A program made the translations under genes and the position numbers. From Ruminococcaceae bacterium UBA7135 (GTDB taxonomy: Bacteria; Bacillota; Clostridia; Oscillospirales; Ruminococcaceae): DNA of 12,857 bases. Under the pieces are notes generated by a model, which had not been told where the DNA came from, did not search any database, and saw only the letters and a program-made list of their open reading frames with translations. This document shows positions 1 to 7,211 of the stretch, in pieces; within the stretch, counting starts at the first letter, position 1; each line of letters opens with the position of its first letter. The DNA lies in the NCBI GenBank assembly GCA_002492075.1, contig DKXD01000121.1, positions 9,765 to 22,621 on the forward strand. Direction: 5' to 3'.

Positions 1-270
1 GGTTCGCGGTATTGATTTGTCGAAATGATTTGTTGCTGATCGGAATAATAATTTTACTTTTTAGGTCCTGCCTTTGTTCCATAAAACATAATTTTTTGCC
101 CGACCTTTAAAAGGTCGGGCAAGCGTACTCTTAGGAATTTTCTTTAATTCAACGCCAAAGTGTTTAGCAACGTTAAACATTTTGGCTATGCTGTGAAAAC
201 TTTGCGCACGATATCGGACAGCCGAGTAAGTTGATATAACGAAAACGGATGGAGAGCGAATGAAAAACTC
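1..270. other. Non-coding left edge
   Basis: No convincing gene is seen before the sigma-factor promoter. The only ORF here, on the minus strand, runs across the promoter and into the sigma gene, so it is treated as a shadow. The stretch is A/T-rich and holds one perfect inverted repeat, listed separately. It may be the tail end of an intergenic region whose neighbouring gene lies outside the window. Confidence 0.6.
98..120. repeat. Perfect 11-bp inverted repeat
   Basis: Arms GCCCGACCTTT (98-108) and AAAGGTCGGGC (110-120) are exact reverse complements around one base, and the pairing can extend by two T/A pairs outward. A run of six T lies before the left arm and no T run follows the right arm. 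It is therefore not a canonical terminator in either direction, because the minus strand would have an A tail. It could be a processed terminator-like hairpin of an upstream gene or a protein-binding palindrome. Confidence 0.7.
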
Positions 271-273
271 ATA

Positions 274-302
274 TTGACAAACCTCCGAAAAAATTTTATA
301 AT
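274..302 (+). promoter_or_regulatory. Sigma-A promoter of the sigma/anti-sigma operon
   Basis: A perfect TTGACA (274-279) and a perfect TATAAT (297-302) are separated by 17 bases. Transcription would start near position 309, about 48 bases before the chosen start codon of the ECF sigma gene. A consensus promoter suggests a substantial basal level of the sigma factor, with activity then held by the anti-sigma factor. Confidence 0.85.
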
Positions 303-307
303 AATTC

Positions 308-337
308 TGTAACGTTTTTGCTTCTTTAATTGTCTAA
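308..337 (+). promoter_or_regulatory. Possible ECF-type autoregulatory promoter
   Basis: TGTAAC followed by GTTTTT (308-319) resembles the -35 element of ECF promoters, which carry an AAC core and a T-rich stretch. TGTCTAA (331-337) resembles the CGTC-type -10 element. The gap between elements is 17 bases, one more than the common 16, and the C of CGTC is replaced by T. Transcription would begin almost at the ribosome site, leaving a leader of about 15 bases. Autoregulation is common for ECF operons; this assignment is inference. Confidence 0.35.
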
Positions 338-356
338 CATTACAGAGGTGATGAAA

Positions 357-851
357 ATGGACGAAGACTTCAACGAAATATACAGACTGTATGCCCAAAA
401 AGTGTACCGTTATATTTATTCGCTCTGCCGCGATAAGACCTTGGCGGAGGATATCTTGCAGGACACAATGTTGAAAGCCTTAGACAATATCGGCAGCTTT
501 GCGGGCGGGTGTTCTGTTAAAACGTGGCTTTGCTCCATTGCAAGAAACGAGTATTTTAATCACCTCAAAAAATCAGATAACAAGAACGTTTCCCTTGACG
601 AAAACACGTCCGGCAAGAGCGATAACGCGGAGGAAAGAGCAATTTCAAATCTTTCGGCTATGGAAATATTAAAGCTTGTCCATGCGCTTGAAGAGCCGTT
701 CCGCGAGATATTCACGCTTCGATTTTACGGGGAACTGAAATTTTCCGAGATCGGGGAAGTGTTCGGTAAAAGCGAGAACTGGGCGCGGGTAAATTTCTTC
801 CGCGCACGAGAAAAACTCGCTCAAATGCTCGAAAAGGAGGACTTAATATGA
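357..851 (+). CDS. ECF RNA polymerase sigma factor
   Basis: This is a group 4 (extracytoplasmic function) sigma factor of 164 residues, the usual length. Region 2 spans about residues 5-70 and includes the helix AEDILQDTMLKAL, which corresponds to the conserved region that binds core polymerase and the -10 element. Region 4 spans about 104-158 with the helix-turn-helix FSEIGEVFGKSENWARVNFFRAREKL, split here by FGKSE as the turn. ATG at 357 is chosen because AGAGGTG (344-350) lies six bases upstream; the ATG at 351 would touch that site and the TTG at 330 has none. The stop TGA overlaps the next ATG, so sigma and anti-sigma are translationally coupled. By analogy it redirects polymerase to an envelope- or substrate-responsive regulon when the partner is inactivated. 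The regulon cannot be read from the window alone. Confidence 0.93.
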   Translation: MDEDFNEIYRLYAQKVYRYIYSLCRDKTLAEDILQDTMLKALDNIGSFAGGCSVKTWLCSIARNEYFNHLKKSDNKNVSLDENTSGKSDNAEERAISNLSAMEILKLVHALEEPFREIFTLRFYGELKFSEIGEVFGKSENWARVNFFRAREKLAQMLEKEDLI

Positions 852-2068
852 AATGTGAAGTCGTAAGAGATCTTATTCCGCTGTATGACGAAAAATTGTG
901 CAGCACCGAGAGCGCCGCGCTCGTCGAGGAACATATCAAGACCTGTGACACTTGTAAAAGTCTGCTGGAAAAGCTCCCCAAGAAGGAGCTTCCCAAAGTC
1001 GATACGGACGCGTTGAAGCCGTTTGTAAAGGTCAAGCGCAAGCTCCGCACGAGGATCATCATTATGATCGTGCTCGGGGTCGTGCTGTTGGCAGTCTTGA
1101 TACCCGTGGGATATCTGACGGTAAACCAAATATTCCACATCAACGGCGGCACCGACTTCGAGGATCTGATCTATAAGCACGGGATGAGGCAATTCGCCGA
1201 GATGATAGTAGAAGGGCGCATGGAGGAATACACGCAGCGTTATGATAATTTGAATCTCTGTGACGCTCCCGACGGCACGGCGGTCACTTACAGGAGCTTT
1301 TACCTTGAAAAACTGAAAGCCGCCTACGAAAAAGTGAAGAAGTATGCCCCGCGCGTCGGCGAGATACACTCTAGATATCATAAATTTAAAGACGGCGATT
1401 TTATCAGAGATGTGTACTTTACGCTTGAATTTACGCTTTCCGACGGCTCCGCTCATCAGATAATGATATTTCCCGGGAATTATGACAAAAGCGGCTATGG
1501 CATACCCGAGTGGAACGATCCGCGCTTTATGATACTGCTGCCGCAGCTTACCGACGAAACCTCTTATCACGAAGTTTATTCCTCCATTTCCGAGGACGAC
1601 ATCCCGACCGACCGCCGCGAGATATACGCGTATCTGAACCTGCTGTATCTCGGCGACGGCGGCGATGATGAGATCGGAGTTATCAGCGGTTTTTTGCAAA
1701 AAGCGACCGCCGACGCATTTCCGAGAGATAATGTTGAGGACGCCGAACGTCTTTTTGAGGATATGGGATATCTTTTGGCAGTACGTTTCGCGCCTTCCGA
1801 TTATAACAAGGTCTATAACGGTTTTACCGATTTTTTTAGTACGAACTATACACTCGAAACGGCGGTCGGCAAAAAAAAATTCGATGAAGAACGGAAAATG
1901 TTCTATTATCCGATCGTGATGATAGGCTCTGACGGGGAGCGCTCGGCGGGCGTTTCGGTAAAGCTTTATTACGACGAATACGGATTTCACTCGCCGCGCG
2001 CGGAGGATATAAAGGGCATTACGAGCGGCTCCGACCTTGAAACAAAGCTCGCAAAAATATTCGGCTGA
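848..2068 (+). CDS. Membrane anti-sigma factor with zinc-finger N-terminus
   Basis: This 406-residue protein is the likely membrane-bound inhibitor of the ECF sigma factor. The N-terminus carries a putative zinc-finger (zf-HC2 type) motif, H29-x3-C33-x2-C36 with an upstream C3, the pattern of zinc-binding anti-sigma domains that clamp ECF sigmas. A single transmembrane helix lies at about residues 70-92, after a basic stretch (KVKRKLRTR), which places the N-terminus inside and about 310 residues outside. The outer part looks mixed alpha/beta. Two stretches, near 110-245 and 265-395, could be a repeated NTF2-like fold, but this is only an impression. The start ATGA overlaps the sigma stop, and AAGGAGG (834-840) is its ribosome site. 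The outside domain presumably senses a signal or is the target of regulated proteolysis. No sugar-binding family was recognised in it. Confidence 0.85.
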   Translation: MKCEVVRDLIPLYDEKLCSTESAALVEEHIKTCDTCKSLLEKLPKKELPKVDTDALKPFVKVKRKLRTRIIIMIVLGVVLLAVLIPVGYLTVNQIFHINGGTDFEDLIYKHGMRQFAEMIVEGRMEEYTQRYDNLNLCDAPDGTAVTYRSFYLEKLKAAYEKVKKYAPRVGEIHSRYHKFKDGDFIRDVYFTLEFTLSDGSAHQIMIFPGNYDKSGYGIPEWNDPRFMILLPQLTDETSYHEVYSSISEDDIPTDRREIYAYLNLLYLGDGGDDEIGVISGFLQKATADAFPRDNVEDAERLFEDMGYLLAVRFAPSDYNKVYNGFTDFFSTNYTLETAVGKKKFDEERKMFYYPIVMIGSDGERSAGVSVKLYYDEYGFHSPRAEDIKGITSGSDLETKLAKIFG

Positions 2069-2159
2069 CAAATTTACCGATCAAGGGAACATCACTTGGA
2101 AAAAGAATTTTACCGTTTTCGCCGGATAGCATGGTAATAGCGGTTACACTATAACTGAG

Positions 2160-2190
2160 AAGCGAGGGAGTTATTTACTCTCTCGTTTTT
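2160..2190 (+). terminator. Intrinsic terminator of the sigma/anti-sigma operon
   Basis: CGAGGGAG (2163-2170) pairs with CTCTCTCG (2178-2185) with one G-U pair around a 7-base loop, followed by TTTTT (2186-2190). Flanking A-T pairs lengthen the stem. It lies about 90 bases after the anti-sigma stop codon and supports the end of that transcript here. Confidence 0.82.
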
Positions 2191-2375
2191 GTGTTCAGTT
2201 TGCCATTGTGATTTTGAAAGCATTAGCGGAGGGAGGATATTTCAAAGGGAAATGCTTCTGTTTTTCAAGGCATATTTTTTTCAAGAAGATCTTGTCTCTC
2301 GGTGATATGATCGTTAATTAAATAACATAACAGCACGTTATTTTTCGCCTGTTAAACGCGTTTTTCAACATATAT

Positions 2376-2516
2376 TTAGCGGTTGTATCTATGGATTTTT
2401 CGGACTTGGGATTTTATTCCAAACGTTTTGTGTAACGTGTTTACAAATGCTTTGCAATAAGCAAAACGGACTTTTTTCGGAAGCTTTTCAACAAGCCTGT
2501 TCGTCAATGTGCACAT
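2376..2516 (-). CDS. Possible small basic protein, 46 residues
   Basis: A minus-strand ATG at 2516 opens a 46-residue frame starting MCTLTNRLVEKLPKK and ending IHRYNR. AAAGGGA sits about 8 bases upstream as a possible ribosome site. On the same strand a TATAAA and a TTGTCA-like element lie further upstream, but with a short 15-base spacing. The product would be strongly basic, with roughly a dozen Lys/Arg, two Cys, and no membrane helix or signal peptide. No family is recognised. It would be divergent from the pectate lyase gene. The frame is short enough to be chance, and the A/T-rich region weakens the case. Confidence 0.28.
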   Translation of the reverse strand: MCTLTNRLVEKLPKKVRFAYCKAFVNTLHKTFGIKSQVRKIHRYNR

Positions 2517-2559
2517 TTTTTCTTCCCTTTGTTGTTTAATTTATACGATATCACTAATC

Positions 2560-2589
2560 TTGACAAACAATTATCTTATATGGTATATT
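2560..2589 (+). promoter_or_regulatory. Sigma-A promoter of the pectate lyase gene
   Basis: TTGACA (2560-2565) and TATATT (2584-2589) are spaced by 18 bases. Transcription would start near 2596 and give a leader of about 64 bases. The elements match the housekeeping consensus, and no ECF-type promoter was found upstream of this gene. The neighbouring sigma factor therefore has no visible direct control over it. Confidence 0.78.
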
Positions 2590-2600
2590 TAAAGTAAATT

Positions 2601-2620
2601 AAGCGGAATTTACTCCGCTT
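2601..2620 (+). promoter_or_regulatory. Hairpin in the lyase mRNA leader
   Basis: AAGCGGA (2601-2607) pairs with TCCGCTT (2614-2620) around a 6-base loop, close to the predicted 5' end of the transcript. There is no T run directly after it, so it is not a good terminator. It most likely stabilises the 5' end of the mRNA. Confidence 0.45.
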
Positions 2621-2659
2621 GAGGCAACTATTTGTTTTTCTAAAGGAGGAGATCAATTG

Positions 2660-5600
2660 ATGAAAACAAAAAGCAGATCGAGATTTGCTGCCGTTTTCCT
2701 GGCGCTGGCGATGTTGTTGTCGTTTGTGCCGGTGGAAATGTTTGTCAGTATGCGGGCAAACGCTGACACAACAGCGGCAGCGGCGGAAGATCCGAAATAT
2801 GTGCTTGAATCAAAAAATTTAACGGCTTTCGCCAGCGGTAAGGGCGACGGTGATTCGGAAAAAGCCGGCACAAGTGATTATTTTACTTTGTACTACAGCG
2901 CCAAATCAAAGGTTGACAGCAGTAGTAAGAATTTTGATGATGGATATTCCAGCGGTCAAAGAGTAAACTTTGGCGGAAAAGCGGACGCAACAACTCCAAA
3001 GAACGTTATTTCGTTCAAAACAGACAATGCTGCTACTGTTAAGGTTTGGTGGGTAGAGGGTACTTCAAGCAGCAAACCAAGCGAATATCGTGAAATGACT
3101 ATTCTTGGCAGCAACGGTTCTGAGGCTGCGAGCACGAATGAACACGCTGAAAAAGGATCGTTATGCATTTCAACTCTTAATTTGTCAGACGCAGGTACAT
3201 ATTACTTGGGCGGCAAGCAAAATAACAACTATATCTTCAAGGTTGAAGTCACTGAGGGCGCCAGCAGTGCGCCCGTTGAGCGCGGCGACTGGGCTGATGT
3301 TGACGCACCCGTAATCGACTCTGTTGCACAGACTTCCGGCAAAGCAGAGATCAAGGTCAACGTAACAGCTGATGTAAGCGCAGCGGGCGGCGATGAGGTC
3401 GTTGTCAAGATGTATAAAGACGGCGAAGAAGCGGCTTCCAAGCGTTCTATTGCCGAAAAGACCTCTCATGAGCTTACGTTCAATCCTACTGCATCCGGCA
3501 CCTACACATTCAAGGCAACACTTTCCCGCGACGGCGAGACCGACAAAAAATCCGCAGCGGACGGCACGTGCAGCTTTGTATTGCCTCTTGCAAAGCCCGC
3601 GATCGCTTCCGCGACCAACAAGGGAAACGGCTCGATCGAAGTAAAGTGGGGCGCTGTTGCCGAAGCGACAGGTTATGAGATCTATATTAACGGAACAAAG
3701 GTCGGCACTTCCGCCACGACAAGCTACATCGCAGCCGGGCTTACTGTCGGTACAGCGTATAAATTCACGGTTGCGGCGGTGCGTAACGCGGAAATCGGCT
3801 CGAAGTCCGATGAAGTCTCCGCAACAGCCAAGAGTGAAGAAGAACGCGAGTGGAGCACTACCTATTTCGGCGCTTCAACCGGTAAGGATAAGAACAAGGT
3901 AGAAGGCGACCTTAACAATGACGGCAAGATCAATGTCATAGCGACGGGCAATGGCGGAAAGGTTGTTCCCGGCGGCAATGGCAGCGGTGTAACTTATTAT
4001 TACACCACCATTCCCGATTCTCTCAACTTTACTCTCAAGGGTACATTTACTCTTAAGGAGCCATGGACACTCAGTAATGGTCAGGAGGGCTTCGGTCTGC
4101 TCGCGCTTGACAGACTGCCCGCTGAAAATCTCAACAATACGGCGCCTTTCTGGACTAACCAGTATCTTATGGGCATGACTAAAAACGAATATCGCTGGGA
4201 CAGCGAAAAGGGTCAATTCTCTTATGACGATAACGTAGGCGACAAATACTCCATGAAAAACGGCGTTTGCGTCAGCGCGGTCATAGATGGACTTACCCCC
4301 GAAAACCTTTCCCAGACAAGCGATACGAATTTTGTAAAAACAATCGCCCCCTCGCATACATTTTCTCTTGAAAAATACGCGGTCGATATGGGACAGCCCG
4401 CGGGCACCTACAATGTTATAGGCAACTCGACCGCGGAATTGAGCGGTACTATCAAATCGCTCACAACATTTGTTTTCGAGCTGCAAAGAAACAACACCGG
4501 TTACTTCATGACCTATTATGATGAAAACGGCAAAATCGTAGGACAGCAGAAATTCTACGACACGCAGGCATTGAGTAAATTGGACAGCGCAAAGGTCTTT
4601 GTCGGCTTCTTCGCGGCAAGAAACGTGAAAGTAGAAGTAAGCAATGTTTCTCTTACGACCATAGCTCCCAAGGATGACGCTCCGGCAGAAGAAAGACCCG
4701 TAGAGCTTATCGAACCGAGCCTTGGCGTCCTTTCTGCGACAGTCGCGAACGGTTCCGATTACACCCTTATGCTCAACTCCAATGTAGCGGGCACTGCCGA
4801 GATATCCGTTAACGGTAAAGCGGCGGGTTCCGGAGACGTGGCAGCAAAAACATTGTTCAGCAAGGCTCTCGCGCTTGATGAGGGCGTCAATAAGATCAGC
4901 GTTGTATTTAAACCCGATCCCAACCAAGTGCTTCCCGAGTATACAAAACTCGCGAACACCGACCCCATAACCGCAGAGATCAATGTAACTTACAATGCAC
5001 GTTTTGCCAATCAGAAAAACCTGTATGTTTCTCCCAAAGGCAACAAATACGGCAATGGCGGCAAGGATTATCCGCTTGATATTCACACTGCGGTAAGCGT
5101 TGTTCGCCCCGGACAAACAATTGTCATCATGGAGGGCACATACAGCCTTACATCTCCCGTTCGCATAGAGCGCGGAATGGACGGCACGGCTGAAGCTAAG
5201 ATCAGAATGGTAGCCGATCCCGAAGCAACCTCAAGACCCGTTTTCGATTTCAACAAGGTATGCGAGGGCTTCAGACTTGGCGGAAACTATTGGTACGTAA
5301 AGGGCTTTGATGTTACTAACACCGGAAACGGACTTGCGGGTTTCCGTGTATGCGGCAACTACAATACTCTTGACCTCATAGAAGCTTACAATAACGGCAA
5401 CACGGGTATTCAGATAAGCGCGTTCAGAGACAGCTCCGACCCGCGTGAGCTCTGGCCGCACGACAATCTCATCCTCAACTGCACATCCTACAACAACGCC
5501 GATTCCGGACGTGAGGACGCAGACGGATTTGCGGCAAAGCTCACCATAGGCGAAGGCAATGTTTTTGACGGCTGCGCGGCATACAACAACGCAGACGATG

Positions 5601-6700
5601 GTTGGGATCTCTATGCGAAGGTTTCCAGCGGTCCGATAGGTTCCGTAACGATACGCAACTGCATAGCTTACAACAACGGTATTATGCTTGATGGTTCCAA
5701 CGCAGGCAACGGCAACGGCTTTAAGCTCGGCGGCGAAAATATCTCCGGCAAACACAAGCTTATTAATTCTTTCGCGTTTGGAAATAAGGCGCATGGTATA
5801 ACATCAAATTCCTGCCCCGATGTTCAAGTAATAAACTGCACGTCCTACAACAACGGAAATACAGCGCACAGCGGCGACAAGGATAAGATTTGTAATCTGA
5901 CTCTGTATACAAACAATAAGGATAACACGACAAGCTTCGTAGTCAACGGCTTTATCTCGTGCGCAGGAAAGAGCCCCGATGAGATAAAGAAGAACACAAA
6001 TGATACAACCGTTGAAAGCAATATCAAGAACGTAACCGCAGACGCGTTTATTTCCACGACATTTGGCGGACTTGAGCGTAATGCGAACGGCACACTTAAG
6101 CTTGGCGATTTCCTTAAACTCAAAGACGAAGCTGATAGGGCGATCGGCGCGGACTTTGAAAAAACCGGAAGCTCACAGCCCTCTGCGGATATCGGCGAAA
6201 TAGTTTCCGATGAAAACCTGCCCGATCCGCTTCCCGTCGAATTTGAAGACAGCGATATAAAGGTAACAGCTCCGATCGACGCTTTCGATGATGTTGAGAA
6301 CGTCAAGTTTAATGCAAATCCTGTTCTCGATGAAACAAACGAGGAGCAATTCACCTTCGACCTTTTCTTCACTGACAAGGACGGCAACAGAATTCAGCCC
6401 AAAACGGCTGTAACTGTTAAGATTCCCGTTCCGGCAGCTCTTAAGGACAAAACGATCTTCGTTTACCATGTGGAAAGCGATGGTAAGTACACCGAGATCG
6501 ACTGCAAGATAGAAGATGGTATGGTCGTATTTACGGCAACAAGCTTCAGTAAATACATCATAACAAGCAAGAAGCTCGCAGAGTCCGACAATACCTCCGA
6601 CGACAACCCGCCGACCGGCGTTACAATTCCGATTACCGGCTTTGTTGTATCCTTCGCCATCGCGGCGGTGTCGTGCGTATTCAAACGCAAGAACAAGTGA
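2660..6700 (+). CDS. Surface-anchored family 9 pectate lyase, multidomain
   Basis: This 1346-residue secreted enzyme probably cleaves polygalacturonate by calcium-assisted beta-elimination outside the cell. ATG at 2660 is preferred over TTG at 2657 because AAAGGAGGAG (2642-2651) lies 8 bases ahead. The order of parts is: signal peptide about 1-35 ending ANA; a beta-sandwich module about 45-205 of a kind I associate with clostridial pectinases; an Ig-like module about 217-308; fibronectin type III about 311-392; a large beta-sandwich about 400-675; an Ig-like module about 681-786; a right-handed beta-helix from about 788 to about 1165; and a C-terminal beta domain about 1199-1304. The helix has repeated NCxSYNN-type coils. 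D955, D979, D980 and D983 keep the spacing of the calcium aspartates recalled for Pel9A (D209, D233, D234, D237). K1022 in NGFKLGG fits its catalytic lysine (K273). The C-terminus is NPPTG (1316-1320), a hydrophobic helix and KRKNK, a sortase-type wall anchor. It is a single-gene transcript. Confidence 0.9.
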   Translation: MKTKSRSRFAAVFLALAMLLSFVPVEMFVSMRANADTTAAAAEDPKYVLESKNLTAFASGKGDGDSEKAGTSDYFTLYYSAKSKVDSSSKNFDDGYSSGQRVNFGGKADATTPKNVISFKTDNAATVKVWWVEGTSSSKPSEYREMTILGSNGSEAASTNEHAEKGSLCISTLNLSDAGTYYLGGKQNNNYIFKVEVTEGASSAPVERGDWADVDAPVIDSVAQTSGKAEIKVNVTADVSAAGGDEVVVKMYKDGEEAASKRSIAEKTSHELTFNPTASGTYTFKATLSRDGETDKKSAADGTCSFVLPLAKPAIASATNKGNGSIEVKWGAVAEATGYEIYINGTKVGTSATTSYIAAGLTVGTAYKFTVAAVRNAEIGSKSDEVSATAKSEEEREWSTTYFGASTGKDKNKVEGDLNNDGKINVIATGNGGKVVPGGNGSGVTYYYTTIPDSLNFTLKGTFTLKEPWTLSNGQEGFGLLALDRLPAENLNNTAPFWTNQYLMGMTKNEYRWDSEKGQFSYDDNVGDKYSMKNGVCVSAVIDGLTPENLSQTSDTNFVKTIAPSHTFSLEKYAVDMGQPAGTYNVIGNSTAELSGTIKSLTTFVFELQRNNTGYFMTYYDENGKIVGQQKFYDTQALSKLDSAKVFVGFFAARNVKVEVSNVSLTTIAPKDDAPAEERPVELIEPSLGVLSATVANGSDYTLMLNSNVAGTAEISVNGKAAGSGDVAAKTLFSKALALDEGVNKISVVFKPDPNQVLPEYTKLANTDPITAEINVTYNARFANQKNLYVSPKGNKYGNGGKDYPLDIHTAVSVVRPGQTIVIMEGTYSLTSPVRIERGMDGTAEAKIRMVADPEATSRPVFDFNKVCEGFRLGGNYWYVKGFDVTNTGNGLAGFRVCGNYNTLDLIEAYNNGNTGIQISAFRDSSDPRELWPHDNLILNCTSYNNADSGREDADGFAAKLTIGEGNVFDGCAAYNNADDGWDLYAKVSSGPIGSVTIRNCIAYNNGIMLDGSNAGNGNGFKLGGENISGKHKLINSFAFGNKAHGITSNSCPDVQVINCTSYNNGNTAHSGDKDKICNLTLYTNNKDNTTSFVVNGFISCAGKSPDEIKKNTNDTTVESNIKNVTADAFISTTFGGLERNANGTLKLGDFLKLKDEADRAIGADFEKTGSSQPSADIGEIVSDENLPDPLPVEFEDSDIKVTAPIDAFDDVENVKFNANPVLDETNEEQFTFDLFFTDKDGNRIQPKTAVTVKIPVPAALKDKTIFVYHVESDGKYTEIDCKIEDGMVVFTATSFSKYIITSKKLAESDNTSDDNPPTGVTIPITGFVVSFAIAAVSCVFKRKNK

Positions 6701-6754
6701 TCCGCAATGTGAAGATGACAAAAAGGTTCTCTATATCTGGATAATTTAAACAGC

Positions 6755-6795
6755 AAACCGATCTCGTTTTTCAAACGGGATCGGTTTTATTTTTC
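6755..6795 (+). terminator. Strong intrinsic terminator after the lyase gene
   Basis: A 15-bp stem with one G-U pair (6755-6769 with 6773-6787) has a very short central loop and is followed by TTTTATTTTT. It starts about 55 bases after the stop codon. The tail is T-rich on the plus strand only, so termination of the lyase transcript is the clear role. Confidence 0.9.
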
Positions 6796-6861
6796 TCATA
6801 AAAAGCAGACGTTTTTATGGCAATACCGCACAAAAGACTCGAAAAAAACGCTAACACCGTG

Positions 6862-6920
6862 TCATTTTTGCGGTATTTCGCGAAGCGAAATCGCGGACGA
6901 CTGTCCGCGAGCAAAAATGA
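6862..6920. repeat. Nested palindromes with three-way-junction shape
   Basis: The ends TCATTTTTGC (6862-6871) and GCAAAAATGA (6911-6920) are perfect reverse complements. Between them sit two complete hairpins: ATTTCGC/GCGAAAT (6875-6881 with 6885-6891) and TCGCGGAC/GTCCGCGA (6891-6898 with 6903-6910). Together they give an outer stem with two inner arms. The fold is possible on either strand, so the direction is unknown. An upstream AATACCGCA could compete with the outer stem for TGCGGTATT. Confidence 0.75.
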
Positions 6921-6975
6921 TGCAAGCAAAGAGCTTTCGTGTGCGCCGCAAAGCAGTGTGCGCGAAAGCCTTTGC

Positions 6976-7016
6976 GTTGAACAAACGCCCTCGCAAAGCG
7001 AGGGCGTTTGTTCAAC
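6976..7016 (-). terminator. 19-bp hairpin terminator after the tRNA gene
   Basis: A perfect inverted repeat pairs 6976-6994 with 6998-7016 around AAA. The core stem is GCCCTCGC/GCGAGGGC, and on each strand it is followed by GTTTGTTC, a U-rich tail. It starts immediately after the encoded CCA of the tRNA on the minus strand, the usual place for its terminator. The symmetry means it could also act on the plus strand. Confidence 0.72.
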
Positions 7017-7093
7017 TGGTACGCCTGAAGGGATTCGAACCCCCGACCCTTTGGTTCGTAGCCAAATACTCTATCCAGCTGAGCTACAGGCGC
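7017..7093 (-). tRNA. tRNA-Arg (anticodon ACG)
   Basis: The minus strand folds as a full tRNA of 77 bases, with an encoded 3' CCA (complement of 7017-7019). The acceptor stem GCGCCTG pairs with CAGGCGT with a terminal G-U. A TAGCTCAGCTGGATAGAG D-arm region, an anticodon stem around loop CTACGAA, and the T-arm GGGGGTTCGAATCCC region are all present. The loop gives anticodon ACG, so arginine, reading CGU and, after A34 deamination, CGC/CGA. Confidence 0.96.
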
Positions 7094-7126
7094 GTACTGT
7101 TGCAGACAACTCTAACAACAGTAATA

Positions 7127-7155
7127 ATTATAACACTTTTTTATAGATTTGTCAA
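7127..7155 (-). promoter_or_regulatory. Promoter of the tRNA-Arg gene
   Basis: On the minus strand TTGACA (complement of 7150-7155) and TATAAT (complement of 7127-7132) are perfect and spaced by 17 bases. The -10 element lies about 33 bases before the mature 5' end, leaving a short leader for RNase P to remove. It also means the tRNA need not depend on read-through from the YxeA genes, for which no convincing terminator is visible between 7156 and 7211. Confidence 0.88.
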
Positions 7156-7211
7156 GAGCTTTTTTGAAAAAAAACGGTAAAAATCATTCTCACATCAAGC
7201 AGATATGGGAA

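Larger units (their letters stand above)
2069..2656. other. Long intergenic region
   Basis: Nearly 600 bases separate the anti-sigma gene from the lyase gene. It holds the sigma-operon terminator (about 2160-2190), a possible 46-codon minus-strand ORF (2376-2516), the lyase promoter (2560-2589) and a leader hairpin (2601-2620). From about 2190 to 2375 nothing is recognised beyond A/T-rich sequence. Confidence 0.6.
6796..7016. other. Non-coding palindrome-rich stretch before the tRNA
   Basis: No gene is supported here. The open frames that cross it also run through the tRNA gene. The stretch is filled with inverted repeats: AATACCGCA/TGCGGTATT (6822-6830 with 6869-6877), the nested set at 6862-6920, two interleaved stems at 6933-6976, and a 19-bp hairpin at 6976-7016. 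Base composition is more G/C-rich than typical intergenic DNA here. This suggests a structured RNA element or a genomic palindromic repeat. Confidence 0.6.

Noticed and set aside
98..120. Inverted repeat read as a terminator
   Set aside because: The T run precedes the stem and no T run follows it on either strand.
821..2071. Long minus-strand open frame mirroring the anti-sigma gene
   Set aside because: It lies opposite a well-supported gene almost end to end, has no recognisable domain, and no ribosome site. Codon bias of the true gene explains it.
3905..3937. Dockerin-like GDLNNDGKINV in the pectate lyase (residues 416-426)
   Set aside because: It resembles one dockerin calcium loop, but there is no second copy, no dockerin spacing, and it sits within a beta-sandwich module. 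The wall-anchoring tail also argues against a cellulosome part.
3875..5116. Long minus-strand open frame inside the pectate lyase gene
   Set aside because: It is fully opposite a gene with clear domains, and its sequence resembles no family.
6862..6920. Miniature transposable element with terminal inverted repeats
   Set aside because: The ends are inverted repeats, but no clear target-site duplication is seen and no second copy exists in the window. Kept as a palindromic repeat only.
6817..7146. Plus-strand frames crossing the tRNA region
   Set aside because: They run through palindromes and the antisense strand of tRNA-Arg. The protein-like motif in them is just the translated tRNA complement, a known annotation artefact.
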